Shown: positions 22,001 to 33,017 of the stretch, piece by piece
Position numbering within the stretch: the stretch's first letter is position 1
How the letters are laid out: each line of letters begins with the position of its first letter
Source of the DNA: Bactrocera neohumeralis
Lineage: Eukaryota; Arthropoda; Insecta; Diptera; Tephritidae
Assembly (NCBI RefSeq): GCF_024586455.1
Contig: NC_065920.1
Span: forward strand, 11,556,144-11,620,143
Reading direction: 5' to 3'
DNA length: 64,000 nt
Made by a program: the position numbers and the translations under genes
The notes under the pieces: generated by a model
Databases searched by the model: none
What the model saw: only the letters and a program-made list of their open reading frames with translations
What the model was told of the DNA's origin: nothing

Positions 22001-23150
22001 AAGTGCCAGCTAAATTGTTCACTCAAATATTTACTTAAGCGCTGACCTCCGAAAATTAGGAAAAAAAATATTTTTTCTGTTCATTTCGTTGTCACAAGGC
22101 CGCATTGTGTTGCTGCTTAAGATGTGTTCACCGCCCTAAGTTGAAATGTGAAATGTTGTTTGCGTCAGCGGCAGACAAGTCAAGCGACAACAGTTTTTTG
22201 CCGTTGCCTACGCCAAACTTCGCTGATGAATCGCCACTTTTTTCGGGAACAATCAAACGCTAAAAACAACAACAACAACAAACAATGAACAATAGCTTTC
22301 GTCGAAGAACGTGAACGTCAACGCCTTCGTTGAGCTGCTGCTGCCACGTACACGAAATCCTTGCGCGTCTTTTTGTGCATAGAAGCAGCGAAAGTTGTTT
22401 TTTCTCCTCCCAAAAGCTGACGTATTTCTCGGAAAAACACAATGACTGACTGCCAATGGCGCGTGCTTTTTCAACAACACTGCCACTAATGATGTTTTTA
22501 TAGGATTTTTTGTGAGCCTTGCCGTTAACCTCGACGAAGTGCGAAATCATGAAAATAAGTGGCACGCAAAAAGTAAAGTAAATAAAGTGGAATTATTGAA
22601 AAGTTGCATGCTTTATGCCACAATTTATACAGCTGATTTTGACACGGCTGCTGTTGTGAGCACTGAGGATTGATGTGAATGGAAAATTTCCCAAACAAAT
22701 GGCCTCTAACTGCTCTTCATCTTTCTTTTCATGCGTATCACCTAGTCACCGAAGGACTTCATACCTTCTCTCCATGCCGTTATTGTCTCCTCGTGCCATT
22801 TATTAAGGATTATGTAAGCAATATTTGCCATACAATTATTATTGATTCATTGCGCCGGCACACAGCGACCCATGAGCGCCTGGCTACTTATGTATTTGCC
22901 CATATTGTCATAATGAATATTGTAATTACTTTAATGCTGTAGCAATTCCGTCTTCGCCGCGTGATTCGTTTGCATAATTAAGCTTTTGTAGGCGTCATAA
23001 ATAATATGCATTTTGCATAAGATACATATAACTTATTTATGTAATCTAAAGGCAAAGCAAAGCATAATAAAGCTTGCCAGTTTCATTGTAAGCGTTTAAT
23101 TAACAATCTTAGTGATGCAATAACAACAATTGATTTAATGTTGAATTCTG
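22001..23150. other. Low-copy island with homeodomain/POU-like strings
   Basis: A CAA run lies at 22265-22283 beside moderately GC-rich sequence. The 22970-23110 stretch has TGCATAATTAA, CATAAAT and a near-palindromic ATGCATTTTGCAT (23006-23018), plus TTTAATTAAC near 23095. It looks like insect non-coding regulatory DNA, but no conservation can be tested here. Frames at 22253-22565 (-) and 22679-22942 (+) are unrecognised. Confidence 0.35.
22875..22916 (+). repeat. 42-bp segment repeated exactly at 18874-18915
   Basis: Second copy of the exact 42-bp string. Its flanks are unrelated to the 260-bp array where the other copy lies. Confidence 0.85.
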
Positions 23151-23744
23151 CGATAGAGGCTTAATGCTCCGATTTTGGGAGGCGCTTAGTTTCGAAATCC
23201 TGAGTGATGCGGGATTCTCACGAAATCGGTTGGCTTATAACCTCCTAAATATTGGGTAGTCGAAAAAATCTTTAGGTATTTCTAATCAAACTTCAATATA
23301 ATGCCATGCGAAAGTTCAGTTCATAAAAGGAGTTTAAGAACTAAGAGTGGGGCTTTTATGCTTGATAAGGCTCTCGCACTACACAACGTAGAAGACACTA
23401 CTGTTTCCATTATCACCATCAAGCACTCGCTTAGCACTACCAGAAACGTGGCAATTTTCTCGAGTTCACCATGATTCATCTTGCCCTTCACACGCTGGAG
23501 GGTGTAAACAAGGTATGACATATGCATTGGATCATCTGGCGGAGGCTGCAAGCTTAAAGTAGCCCCATCTACCACCACCAGGGACGTGGCAATCGCTCAA
23601 AAAGCACTTTGCAGTTTCATGTGTCAGAATTTAGCGGAAATTAGTGGCCAAACAAGGCGCACCAAATAATCAGAGCTGTCTTACTTATACAGATAGGCAG
23701 CAGTACTTTAATTAGAAATCTCAAGATAGATAGGCATCAGTACT
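23151..23744. other. Unassigned sequence with an 85-codon minus-strand frame
   Basis: The frame at 23578-23321 (-) reads MVVDGATLSLQPPPDDPMHM and then YLVYTLQRVKGKMNHGELEK. Two ACGTGGCAAT-type blocks (about 23448 and 23585) form a short direct repeat. Near 23705 and 23730, AGATAGGCATCAGTACTTTA repeats with small changes. I cannot name a family; it may be part of a retroelement. Confidence 0.3.
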
Positions 23745-25262
23745 TTAATTGAAGATCACAAGTCGTTCTTCCTTTTCACTTTTTGGCGCCAAATGGAGAT
23801 TCCAAGTGTAGTCAGGTCCTTCTCCACCTGGTCTCTCCAACGATGGAGATCTTCCTCTTCCTCTGCTTCCTCCGGCGGTTTTTCCTTCGATTACTTTCTC
23901 AGCTGGAGTATTTACGTCCATACGTACGACAAGACCTAGCCAGCGCAGCCGCTGTCTCTTAATTCGCTGAACTATGTCAATGCCGTCGTATATCTCGTAC
24001 AGCTCATCGTTCCATCGACTGTGGTATTCGCCGTTGTCAATGCGCAAAGGACCATAAATCTTCCAGAACTTTCTCTCGAAAACTCGTAACACCGACTCAG
24101 CCATCGCCCATGCTTTGCACCATATAGTATGACGAGGATGATCAGTAACTTTTATAATTTGTTTGTCGAGTGAAGACTCGGTCCGATGTAGCGCCTGTTG
24201 GCAAGAGTTATTCTGAGTTGGATTTCGAGGCTGACGTTGTTATTGGTGTTAATGCTACTTTCAAGATAGACGAAATTATCTACGACTTCGAAGTTATGAC
24301 TATCAACAGTGACGAAGCACCCAGGTCGCGAATACGGCGACTGTTTGTTTGATAACAGAGGTTATTTCGTCTTGCTCTCGTTCACTGCCAGACGCATTTG
24401 CTTTGCTTCTTTGTCCAACCTGGAGAGCGCAAAACTAACGGCCCGAATGTTGAAGCCAATGATATCACACCAGCAACAGTGAACTCTTGTAGGAGATTGT
24501 AGCTTCCCACTTCAGATCTCCATTTCCATATTTTCTCCAGCAGCAGATTGAAATAGTCGCACGATGGGGAGTCTCCTTGTCTGAAACCTGGTTTGACATC
24601 GAACGGCTCGGAGAGGTCCTTCCTTTAGTTTTTCGGAGATGCCGAATTCAGACGTGGCGGTACTAAACACAGCTTCTTTTCGTGTTGTCAAAAGCAGCTT
24701 TGAAATCGACGAATAGTTTGTGCGTGTCGATTCTTTTTTCACGGGTCTTTTCCACGATTTGGTGCATGGTGAATATCTGGAAAGTTGTTGATTTTCCAGG
24801 CCTAAAGCCACACTGATAAGGTTGTTGACGGTAGGCTTTAATCTTTCACACAATACGCTCGATAGAACCTTTTCTGTTTAGGAGACTTATCGCACGGTAG
24901 TTGGCGCAGATTGTGGGGTCTCCCTTTTTGTGGATTGGGCAGAGTACACTTAAATTCCAATCGTTGGGCATGCTTTCGTCCGACCATATTTCACAAAGAT
25001 GCATGCTGCTTATCAGTTCTTCGCCGCCGTGTTCGAATAGCTCGGCCTGCAATCCATCTGCACCCGCCGCTATGTTGTGCTTCAGACGGGTAATTACTTT
25101 TCGAACATCTTCATGGTCGGGCAAGGGAACGTCTGTTCCATCGTCATCGTTTGAGGTATAGGGTTCGCCTTCTTCTAGCGTTATGCTTTCACTGCCATTC
25201 AGCAAGCTGGAGAAGTGTTTTCTCCATAATTTTAGTATGCTCTGTGCATCGGTGACTAGATG
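23745..25262 (-). mobile_element. RTE-like non-LTR retrotransposon, reverse transcriptase to C-terminus, decayed (copy 1)
   Basis: Read on the minus strand. 25205-24846 gives the start of the RT domain: HNIAAGADGLQAELFEHGGE, WNLSVLCPIHKKGDPTICAN and YRAISLLN. 24853-24512 continues with CERLKPTVNNLI, KSW and DFKAAFD-like text in shifting frames. Around 24441-24481 the palm YADD region has collapsed to CWCDIIGFNIRA, losing the catalytic aspartates. 24104-23745 gives the C-terminal block FERKFWKIYGPLRI, RWNDELYEIYDGIDIVQRIK, RQRLRWLGLVVRMD and GGSRGRGR. The endonuclease domain is absent. Frameshifts and stops are numerous. At least six more pieces of this family are in the window. Confidence 0.85.
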
Positions 25263-27400
25263 CTAGATGCTGGGGATTCTAGAAGATAGCAAGGATTACA
25301 GCAACGTTTTTTAACGTGAAAAATTTTATCTACTAAGAAAATATCATAACACTATTGGGAATGCGCCAAAAGACAAGTCATCGCAGGGGTTCTCCACAAG
25401 TGTTGCCTGTTTGTTTGAGCATCTGGTATAGTCGATTATCTGAAGAGTGACGCTTGGTGAAACGAAATAATATTTAAGGAGTGTCTTACTTAGTTATTAT
25501 ATTTAGTTTATATGTACTTATATTTCTGTTCATTTTCTTCATTTTGTGATATCACGGGATCACCGGAACTGCTGATCACCGAAAGAGAAAAGAAATATCT
25601 GCTTTTTAGTAAAATACCACTTCCAAAGAGTTGAGTCGTCAGAAGGGTGCGCTGTCGCGACTTATGTTTAAAACACCTCTCCAGCAGAACATAAAAGTAC
25701 CTTCACATCTCTCATATTGCAACTTCTTTTACTGCAATACTGTATTGCTTCAGACGCCACTATCTGTGCTAATGCATTACCAGACACTGCTCAATCACCT
25801 TTGAAATTCAATCTTAAATAACGTAAGATTATAGGAATAAAAAACTTATAAAAACACTGCCAACAATCGATCTAACTCTTCGCACTCCTTCACCCATTTA
25901 TTACTCCCAAAGTTAGAATATTCGCCACGTTCACCAGAAACCCGTTTTTCCAAGAAATATCACTTTCATTTCGTTGTCGTTCTACTTCGTTCGCCACTTG
26001 GAAGCCATAAAATTCGTCTTAACAGTTATTTTTATACGCCATCAAATTAGATTTCAATTAACAGTGACAAATGTCAAAACATAATGAAGGCAGAAAAGAG
26101 GAAGAAGAAGCAAAGGCGATAAAATTGGCGAGTAGCGGCGTCCTCCAAAACCGTAAAGCAAATGACAATGGAAATACGGAGATACAAGTCTAATAAAATA
26201 TTGTCGCCGGTAGGAGATTCAAGGCGCTTTGTAAAACAAACGGAGTGTTGGCACAGCTGTACGAAATCACTATGTGAAATGGCAATTTTGGCAGAGAAGA
26301 AGGATTAAATGCACAGCGACACGAAGCCAATAAAATGGAAATCACGCCAGACCCAGCAAACGAAAAGTATTGGAACGATTTGGGTGAAATAGCTTAGGTC
26401 GTGGCATGCACATTTTTGAGAGGTAAGGTGTGGAATTAGAAGGAGGCGATGAGTGGCATATGAATAAGAGGTGAGAGCTCGTCCAGAAAAAGTCGATATT
26501 GGGACTTTTTTGTTTAGATCCCATCGTTAAATTTAAACATACTTTCGTTGTCTACTCTTTTTACCGGGATCTTAGGTTCTAGGTTATCTTATATCGGTTC
26601 TGGGACCAGCTCACATCTTTGTTTTGTTTTTATTTGTGTACTTATCTACTTCCTTTGAGCTTTGAAAAAACTGAGAACTTTCTTCAATTGACCTTTAGAA
26701 ATTTTAGACATTTCCTACCTTCTTAAATAACCTAAGTTCTAGCGACAACGCTCAATGATTTACTTGGCCTTAAGATTAGTGCGCTTTTTTCGCTGGTATT
26801 TATTCCCGTCTCCGTAATAAAATAGCTCGAAATAAATAGCTGAAATTGGAAAAGGCTGACAATAAAAGACAACAAATCCCATTTAACGATGCTTCGCGGT
26901 GGCGAAAGAGTTGGCCAGAGAGAAAGGGTGCGAAAGCGACCATTCACATATATAAGGATCAAAGAGCTGACGTCTGGCTAGAAAACTAAGGCGGCCAATA
27001 AAAAATTGAAAATCTCAGCAAGAGTGCGCAGGAAAGAAATTCCAAGGAGCGGAGCTTGTAACGGTAGCGAACGGAAAATAGTTTGACGATGTGTAGCTAA
27101 GAAATAAAAGAACGATTATGGGAGCGTAAGTTTATGGAAACCGGAAACTTGCGTACGAACATTAGTGTTGCTTTATTATATACTATATTTTTCATAATGG
27201 CCCCGTCGTGCATAGTTAACAGGCCGTGAAAGTATTCGTTGCAAGGACGGGCAGACGCGAGCGGAGAATATTTAGTAATTTAAGAAATTTCCTGCTGCTA
27301 TTTAAGTGAAATCTGTCACCAAGATTTCTGCAGTTTTCGTACAAATGCGCATACATAAACATACATACCGTTATGTAGGTCAGTAAATATAGAGCGTTTC
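25263..27400. other. Gene-free stretch
   Basis: No recognised gene, terminal repeat or array. Purine-rich sequence lies near 26090-26115 and several AAG/GAAAA-rich parts around 26850-27130. Frames at 26342-26524 and 26732-26962 (-) are unrecognised. Confidence 0.35.
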
Positions 27401-28480
27401 CGCACTATTAAGAAATTCCACAGCAATCACATGAAGCAGTGCAATCAACCACTTCGGTTGATGTCAGAATAATTAAAATTTTTTGTTATTTCAAATGAAA
27501 TTTCGCAAAGAGAAAAGCACGTGCGGTAGTCAAGGACTCTAGAACTGTACTGCAAGTCATAAATTTTTAATACCTTCCCTTTTGCTTGCAAATTACTTTT
27601 TCCCCATAGTTATATATGGATAGATTTTTTATATTTACTCACACTTTTGCTTTATGTGCTCTAAAATAGCTTTTAAATATTTATTAGTTTATGGGAGTAG
27701 CAGAAGGAAGCCATGAAATAGATCAGCAAAGTGACTTAACCCTGAGCTATATGCTAGTGGGAGGCCACAAGGCATTGAAGGAGTTAAACATACGTTCTTG
27801 CAGTTTGCTTAGTATGCAATTAGTAGATTCTTAAAATAGACGCTAATCTTTAATATGTACTCGTAGTGATTTTGTGGAAATTATATGCTAATAGTGCTTG
27901 GGAATTTTGTGGATAGCCTTGACATTTTGCACTCAATATTAGTAAGCGTTTTTGAAAAATTTGTTCCAGGTAATTTCCCATTGAAACAACTGGACGTTAT
28001 TTGAGATAAACGAAATTTGTTGAAATTTAGTGATTGAATGAATTAGTAATCACTAAATGCAAAATTCGAATGCAGCGGTTGGCAGGTAGTCAATAAAATG
28101 TTTTAAGACTTATTTTTTATAGATTTTCTTTTTTTTTTCTTGGTATTTTACTTTATTCGTTATAAAATTCTAACATATTTTACATATGTTTTCTAGACAG
28201 GACTTGGCTTCGGTATGACTCAATTAGGTGTGCGACCTAGCTAACATATCCCCAAATGTAGACTATACAAATGCCTTAACTATCACCTTGGACTTAACTA
28301 TCACCGTGGCATGAAAAATATTGTGAAATGTTGCCTATCTTTAAGAGCTGGAATCATAATAGTGTAGTTAAGTAAATTTTTAATTTATACTTCGCGTGTT
28401 TTTTGAATCGGTAATTTTTTTTCTGTAAGTTGGTAGTAGTGTTAGAGACATCTATGCTAAATATCACGTCAAAATATTCA
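27401..28480. other. AT-rich stretch with one small hairpin
   Basis: No gene. It contains a perfect 11-bp hairpin (listed separately) and a 17-bp tandem pair, TTAACTATCACCTTGGAC then TTAACTATCACCGTGGC, at about 28276-28310. Confidence 0.4.
28025..28058. repeat. Perfect 11-bp stem, 12-nt loop hairpin
   Basis: ATTTAGTGATT (28025-28035) pairs with AATCACTAAAT (28048-28058). Its role is unknown. It could be the core of a small palindromic element or chance in AT-rich DNA. Confidence 0.7.
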
Positions 28481-28910
28481 TTATTATTTGAGATACGCGT
28501 CGTTTTGTGAGGCTCTAAAAGTGACTTCTTCGATTTTTACTATGTCTGGATTTATTGAACAAAGAATTTCGAATATGCACCTTCTCATACTGGATTGTTT
28601 ATTCGTGATCATTTCGCCACATTTTCAAGTAATATCGTGCCGCAACCACCGCATTCGCCTGATTTTCCTTCGTGTAACCGTGTATTCAGCAAATTTATAT
28701 GACCACTCCGAGGACACCATTTTGGCTCAATTGAGGATATAAAAGCTTCATCGAAGAAGGCTCTGATTGCCATCACGACTTTTTTCCAAGTGCTTTGATG
28801 ACTGGAAAATTCGTTGGCATAAGTGTATTGCAGCGGGAGGAGATTGCTTTGAAGGAAATGAAATGGACAAAATTCACCTTTTAATTTGATCAAAGTAGTA
28901 TATCGCAATT
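28480..28910 (+). mobile_element. Mariner-like element, internal deletion derivative
   Basis: An ATG at 28542 begins MSGFIEQRIS, matching the first residues of mariner transposases of the MS-FVEQR type. It then passes straight into C-terminal sequence. In shifted frames this reads TGLFIRDHFATFSSNIVPQP, PHSPDFPSCN and FSKFI near 28590-28700, PLRGHHFGSIEDIKASSKKA at 28703-28762, and a W-less FDDWK/CIAAGGDYFEG-like tail at 28785-28860. The final catalytic aspartate (PCD in the family) is asparagine. The middle of the gene, including the first two aspartates, is gone. I could not fix the inverted terminal repeats. Confidence 0.75.
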
Positions 28911-29099
28911 TGGTAAATGCTTTATCTACTACATTATGATTAAATTCAGCCTTCCGAAACTAAATCGGCCAGATTTTAATACCAAATTGGTACTTACTTG
29001 TAGTGTTGTGTCGCTCACCTCTACTGCTTTAAGAAACTCTATGATAGTACCTAAGGAGGCATAATCACTTATGACTTTGAAAAAATAAAAATTTTTTTG

Positions 29100-29344
29100 C
29101 GGATACAGCTGTCCAAAAAAGTGGCCACATAAGAAAAAACGACTATTTTGATTTTCTTTAACAAAAATGTTTTTATTTTTAAGGTTTTCACAATGTAATT
29201 TTGTAATTAAAAAACTAGTTCCTCAAAAAAATGGAAGTATTTTAGGTAATATGAGACCGTTCTAAAATTTTAACGTACAATGCTTCCAAAGTTTCACAGA
29301 ATAATGAAATAATTGATATTTCGTTGAATAACCTCGGTTTTTTT
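29100..29344. other. Possible left end of the Tc1-like element
   Basis: TACAGCTGTCCAAAAAAGTG starts at about 29104 and looks like a transposon terminus next to the transposase remnant. No matching right end was found near 30.3-30.75 kb, so the boundary is unproven. Confidence 0.3.
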
Positions 29345-30290
29345 TACACAGCATCACATCTCCGAGACATGGAGTTTATGAGATCTCGCCAACGCTTCAT
29401 TGGTATTTCTTTCCAAGCCTGTTTAACTCTTTCACTACCTGCCATAAATCTCTCAAATTAGTTGGTTTCTCTTGAGCTACTCTTTCTTGGTATCCGTCAA
29501 TAGGTTTTCTATGGTATTGAGGTCAGCAGACTGAGCAGGCCACCGCATAACGTCAACCCCGTTGACTCTAAACCATTCTTTTGCGCACTTGCTAGCATGT
29601 TTAGCGTCATTATCCTGTTGTTATACCCATATCAATATTGCATATTCCATTAAGCATATGGTAACATTACCACATCTAATATTTTGACATATGACCTTTG
29701 ATCCCTCATACATTAAATTAAGTGAATTGGATCAACACCACTATGTAAAAACAACCCAATACCATGATTTTGGCGTCGTCATGTTTAACGTTTTTTGTTG
29801 TACAAGTATATTCTGTGTTAGGAGAATTCCTAGAACCTGTACTAACAAATAACTCAATTTTGGATTGGCCTGACCACAATATGTTTCGCCATTTAGCCAC
29901 GGGCCAGGACCCATGCTCTTTTGCGAATTTTATGCGTGTTTCTTTTTGAATAGCGGCACTTTTCGTGGACTTCCGGTAAATAATTTATTCTGTGCCAAAC
30001 GCCTACGAACAGTTTCAGTATTAACTGACAAATTTCAATATTATTTAGTTCATCACGGATGCTCCTGGCTGATACAAAAGGATTAATTTTGCAGTAGCGT
30101 ATTATATTGCGATAGTCTGCGGTGCTTGTTTTGCACTTTCGTCCACGAGTTTCATTATTATTTCTATAATTTAAGGCATTTGCTACTAACGTTTGAGGAG
30201 AGCATTTTACGACTTGGATCTCTTTGTAAGTTTTTCGTAGTTTCCTCTTTTTTTTGTCGTTTCCCGCTTTACCTCTGTACGATGCTTTCT
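29345..30290 (-). pseudogene. Tc1-like transposase remnant
   Basis: Minus-strand translation from about 30290 gives ETRGRKCKTSTADYRNIIRY, CKINPFVSARSIRDELNN (DNA-binding region) and KRNTHKIRKRAWVLARG. The catalytic core begins MAKWRNILWSGQSKIELF at 29900, where the family has WSDESK, so the first aspartate is glycine. GCFYIVVLIQFT, VKILDVVMLPYA and WNMQY follow near 29680. The DND...E region near 29600-29520 is only faintly visible, and IPMKRWRDLINSMSRRCDAV ends the protein near 29345. Multiple stops and frameshifts prove inactivity. Its order matches Tc1/Tc3-type proteins of about 340 residues. Confidence 0.83.
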
Positions 30291-30900
30291 TCTACTAACT
30301 GGAGAAGCACCCAATGATTAAATAACTAATAAAAATTGCTGCTCGATTGAGGAACTATATTTACTTTTCTAATTTTGTGAATATTTTTATGCTATTTTTT
30401 CTCGAAGCACTGTTTTCAGAGTTGATGAGGAAAATTTCTCCAAAACGGCTGGACTGATCAACTTGAATATTTTCAATTAATGATGAAAGAAAGTACATAT
30501 GATTTGCCAATAATTTCGATGTTTCTAAGCCAACGTGAAATGCGATTTTGTTTTACAAAAGCGATTTTTTCGGAAGGTGCCGTTTTACAAAAACCAAATT
30601 TTAACTCGTTTTTCGATTAATACTTGTATGCATGTATAGTGATAATACAATTTTTTGTTATTGGATTTGAAATGGTTTTAAGCAGAAAAGTCTTCCCCAC
30701 TAAAATGTTAAATATAAAACTTCACGTTATTTTCTGAACACACCTCGTTAATACAAATTCCATGAATACCTTTTCTACCAATATTTATTGCATTGTTCTT
30801 ACTTTTTCTCTACCGTGTTTTACTATACTTCAGCAAACGGATTAGTACATTTAAATAAGTAAGCTTATATATAAAATTTCATATTTAAAGCTTCTTTCCT
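30291..30900. other. AT-rich flank of the Tc1-like remnant
   Basis: It may contain the 5' untranslated region and right terminus of that element. No clear end is seen. Confidence 0.3.
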
Positions 30901-32060
30901 TACATTGCCCTCTTACAGCCACTTTGAGTATTTTTAATCAGATTTCCCATCAAATTTAAGCATTCAACCAATTCCAATTCAGCGCTGCATTTAAAATCAC
31001 TTTCCTTTGTACTTATGTGCTTGCAAGTACGTTTTTATAATTTAATAAACTTTCCAACACGCATTTACACTTACCCAACGGCACACGCACAAGAACATAT
31101 GTGCACACATACATACATAAACCCCTGTTCCTGCTCTTGTCCTTACACAGCGCACATTAGCATAAGTGTAATATAGTATTTTTGCTCTTCATGCCATTCC
31201 CGCTTGTTACTCTGCTCATTTGCGTCCTCGACAACTCTCAAGTTGCTGCGCAGCTTCCACAGACGCCTCATTAATTGCACTTATGAGTATGCTTAAAATC
31301 ATAAAAATTAATTTTCTACTCTTCAACACGTTGTCAGGTGGTGAGTGCATGAGCAGACTTTCGCAGTCATATGTATGCATGTATGTGTGTGTTTCATTAC
31401 ATGTGTGTGCGTCTTTCTTTATATTTGTGTGTTTGTGTGCCCGGCTTTAATTCTGGCTCAAACTCTCAGTCGCTGCCAGCTTTAAGCAGGCCACGGAGGT
31501 TACTTGGCTCCAGGGGCACACACACATGCATATGTATGTATTTGTACAACTTATAAGTATATTTGTATATAAGTTATGAACTCTTGTTATCACGTGTATG
31601 CGTATGTGTGCGTTAATGCTTTTAACACTTGATATCTTTGTGCTCATAAACGCGTTCTTTTTCACTGCTCCTGCCACGTAAATGGGTATAAAATTGAATC
31701 ACCTCTTACACCATAATATTTTATATGTTTGTACATGCCTCCATTAATGTTATGTGTGTATTAAGGTCGCTGCTGTTTACCTGAAGAAGAATAATACCGT
31801 CGCCTTTTTTCGTCGAAATACTCGCTTACATCGGAACTTACTCGCAAAAGCAGATGAGTAACAATTTATCTGCTATTACGTAATTATCTGCATGCTTGGG
31901 TATTAGGGTGAGCCAAAAACTGAGCAAACGAACCTATGATTTCAAGTATTCTATATGCAGAGAAAAAATATACGTGAGAGGAAAATTTTTAGCTACATTC
32001 AAAGTTTCACTATCAATAAAATTTTAAAGGCACCCGACCGACCATAGTAAAACACATTGT
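30901..32060. other. Low-copy island with GT/CA tracts
   Basis: GT/CA-rich runs occur near 31100-31115, 31383-31440 and 31515-31530, with moderately GC-rich sequence at 31190-31270. Frames at 31220-31450 (+) and 31447-31677 (-) follow these tracts and have no domain. TTAGGGTGAGCCAAAAACTG at about 31906 looks like a mariner terminus but lacks a verified partner. Confidence 0.35.
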
Positions 32061-32081
32061 TTTGGAAAGATTCGTTTTTTT

Positions 32082-33017
32082 TTATTCAACATTGTTCCCT
32101 TCGCGGGTGATACACTGATTATAGCGACCCTCCAACTGTTCGATACCATTTTTGTAGTAAGTATTGTCATTTGCTTTAAAATAGGCCTCAGTTTCGGCGA
32201 TTACCTCTTCATTCGAAGAAAATTTCTTCCCAGCGAGCATCCTTTTGATAGTTGAAAACAAGAAACAGTCGCTGGTGTCAGATCTAAAGAATACGGTGGT
32301 TGAGGAAGCAATTCGAAGCCCAATTCATGGATTTTTGTCATCGTATTCACTGACTTGTGACACGGTGCATTGTCTTGGTGTAATAACATTTTCATTTTCT
32401 TCAAATGTGGCTGTTGTTCCGCGATTACGTCCTTCAAACGGTCCCATAACGCTATATAATAGTCGCTGTTGAGGATCCTTCGTTTTTCAAGTTAGTCAAT
32501 AACCTTGCCAGCCGACTGCTGCGTTTTTCCACGCTTTGGAGCGGATTCATCCTGTACAGTCCACTGGGAAGACTGTCGATTGGACTTCGTAGTGAAATGA
32601 TTGAGTCATGTTTCAGCCATTGTCACATATACACGCAAAAACACTGCTCCGAATGATTAACTCTTCGTTCTTTTTGGTTAAAAGTGAGCTCGTGCGGCAC
32701 CCACTTTGCACAGAGCTTTCTCATAACCAAATATTCGTGAATGATATGATGCACACGCTCAGTTGATATCTTTAAAATGCCTTCAAGCTCGAACAACTTC
32801 ACTTTACGTTCATCCAAAACTATTTTGTGAACTTCTTGCTGTTTTCTTCGGTAATAACATCTTTTGGGCGTCTACCGCGTTCATCGTCTTTGGTGCTCAT
32901 TTCTCCACGTCTGCACTTAGGGCACTGGAGCAGTGTCTGAAAGCTCGTCATCAAGCCAAGTTTTTGCTTCAACTTTATTTTTGTTCTCCAAAAAATTCGA
33001 AATTCCTTTTTATCCAT
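32082..33017 (-). pseudogene. Mariner transposase related to the Hsmar1/cecropia group
   Basis: The ATG at 33017 starts MDKKEFRIFWRTKIKLKQK and the family-type stop is at 32082-32084, after EGNNVE. Blocks in order: RRGEMSTKDDERGRRPKDVI, KVKLFELEGILKISTERVHH, IIHEYLVMRKLCAKWVPHEL, MAET then a stop where MDETW is expected (first aspartate to alanine, tryptophan to stop), RLKDVIAEQQPHLKKMKMLL, HQDNAPCHKSVNTM with the second aspartate, ELLPQPPYSLDLTP, and the third aspartate (SDCFLF) after a frameshift. The 936-bp span is about 100 bp shorter than a 345-residue gene, with a deletion around the KVM...YLEKGKTI region. It is inactive. Confidence 0.88.

Noticed and set aside
31906..31930. TTAGGGTGAGCC string as the terminus of the mariner at 32.1-33.0 kb
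   Set aside because: No matching inverted copy was found beyond 33.0 kb, so the element boundary cannot be claimed.
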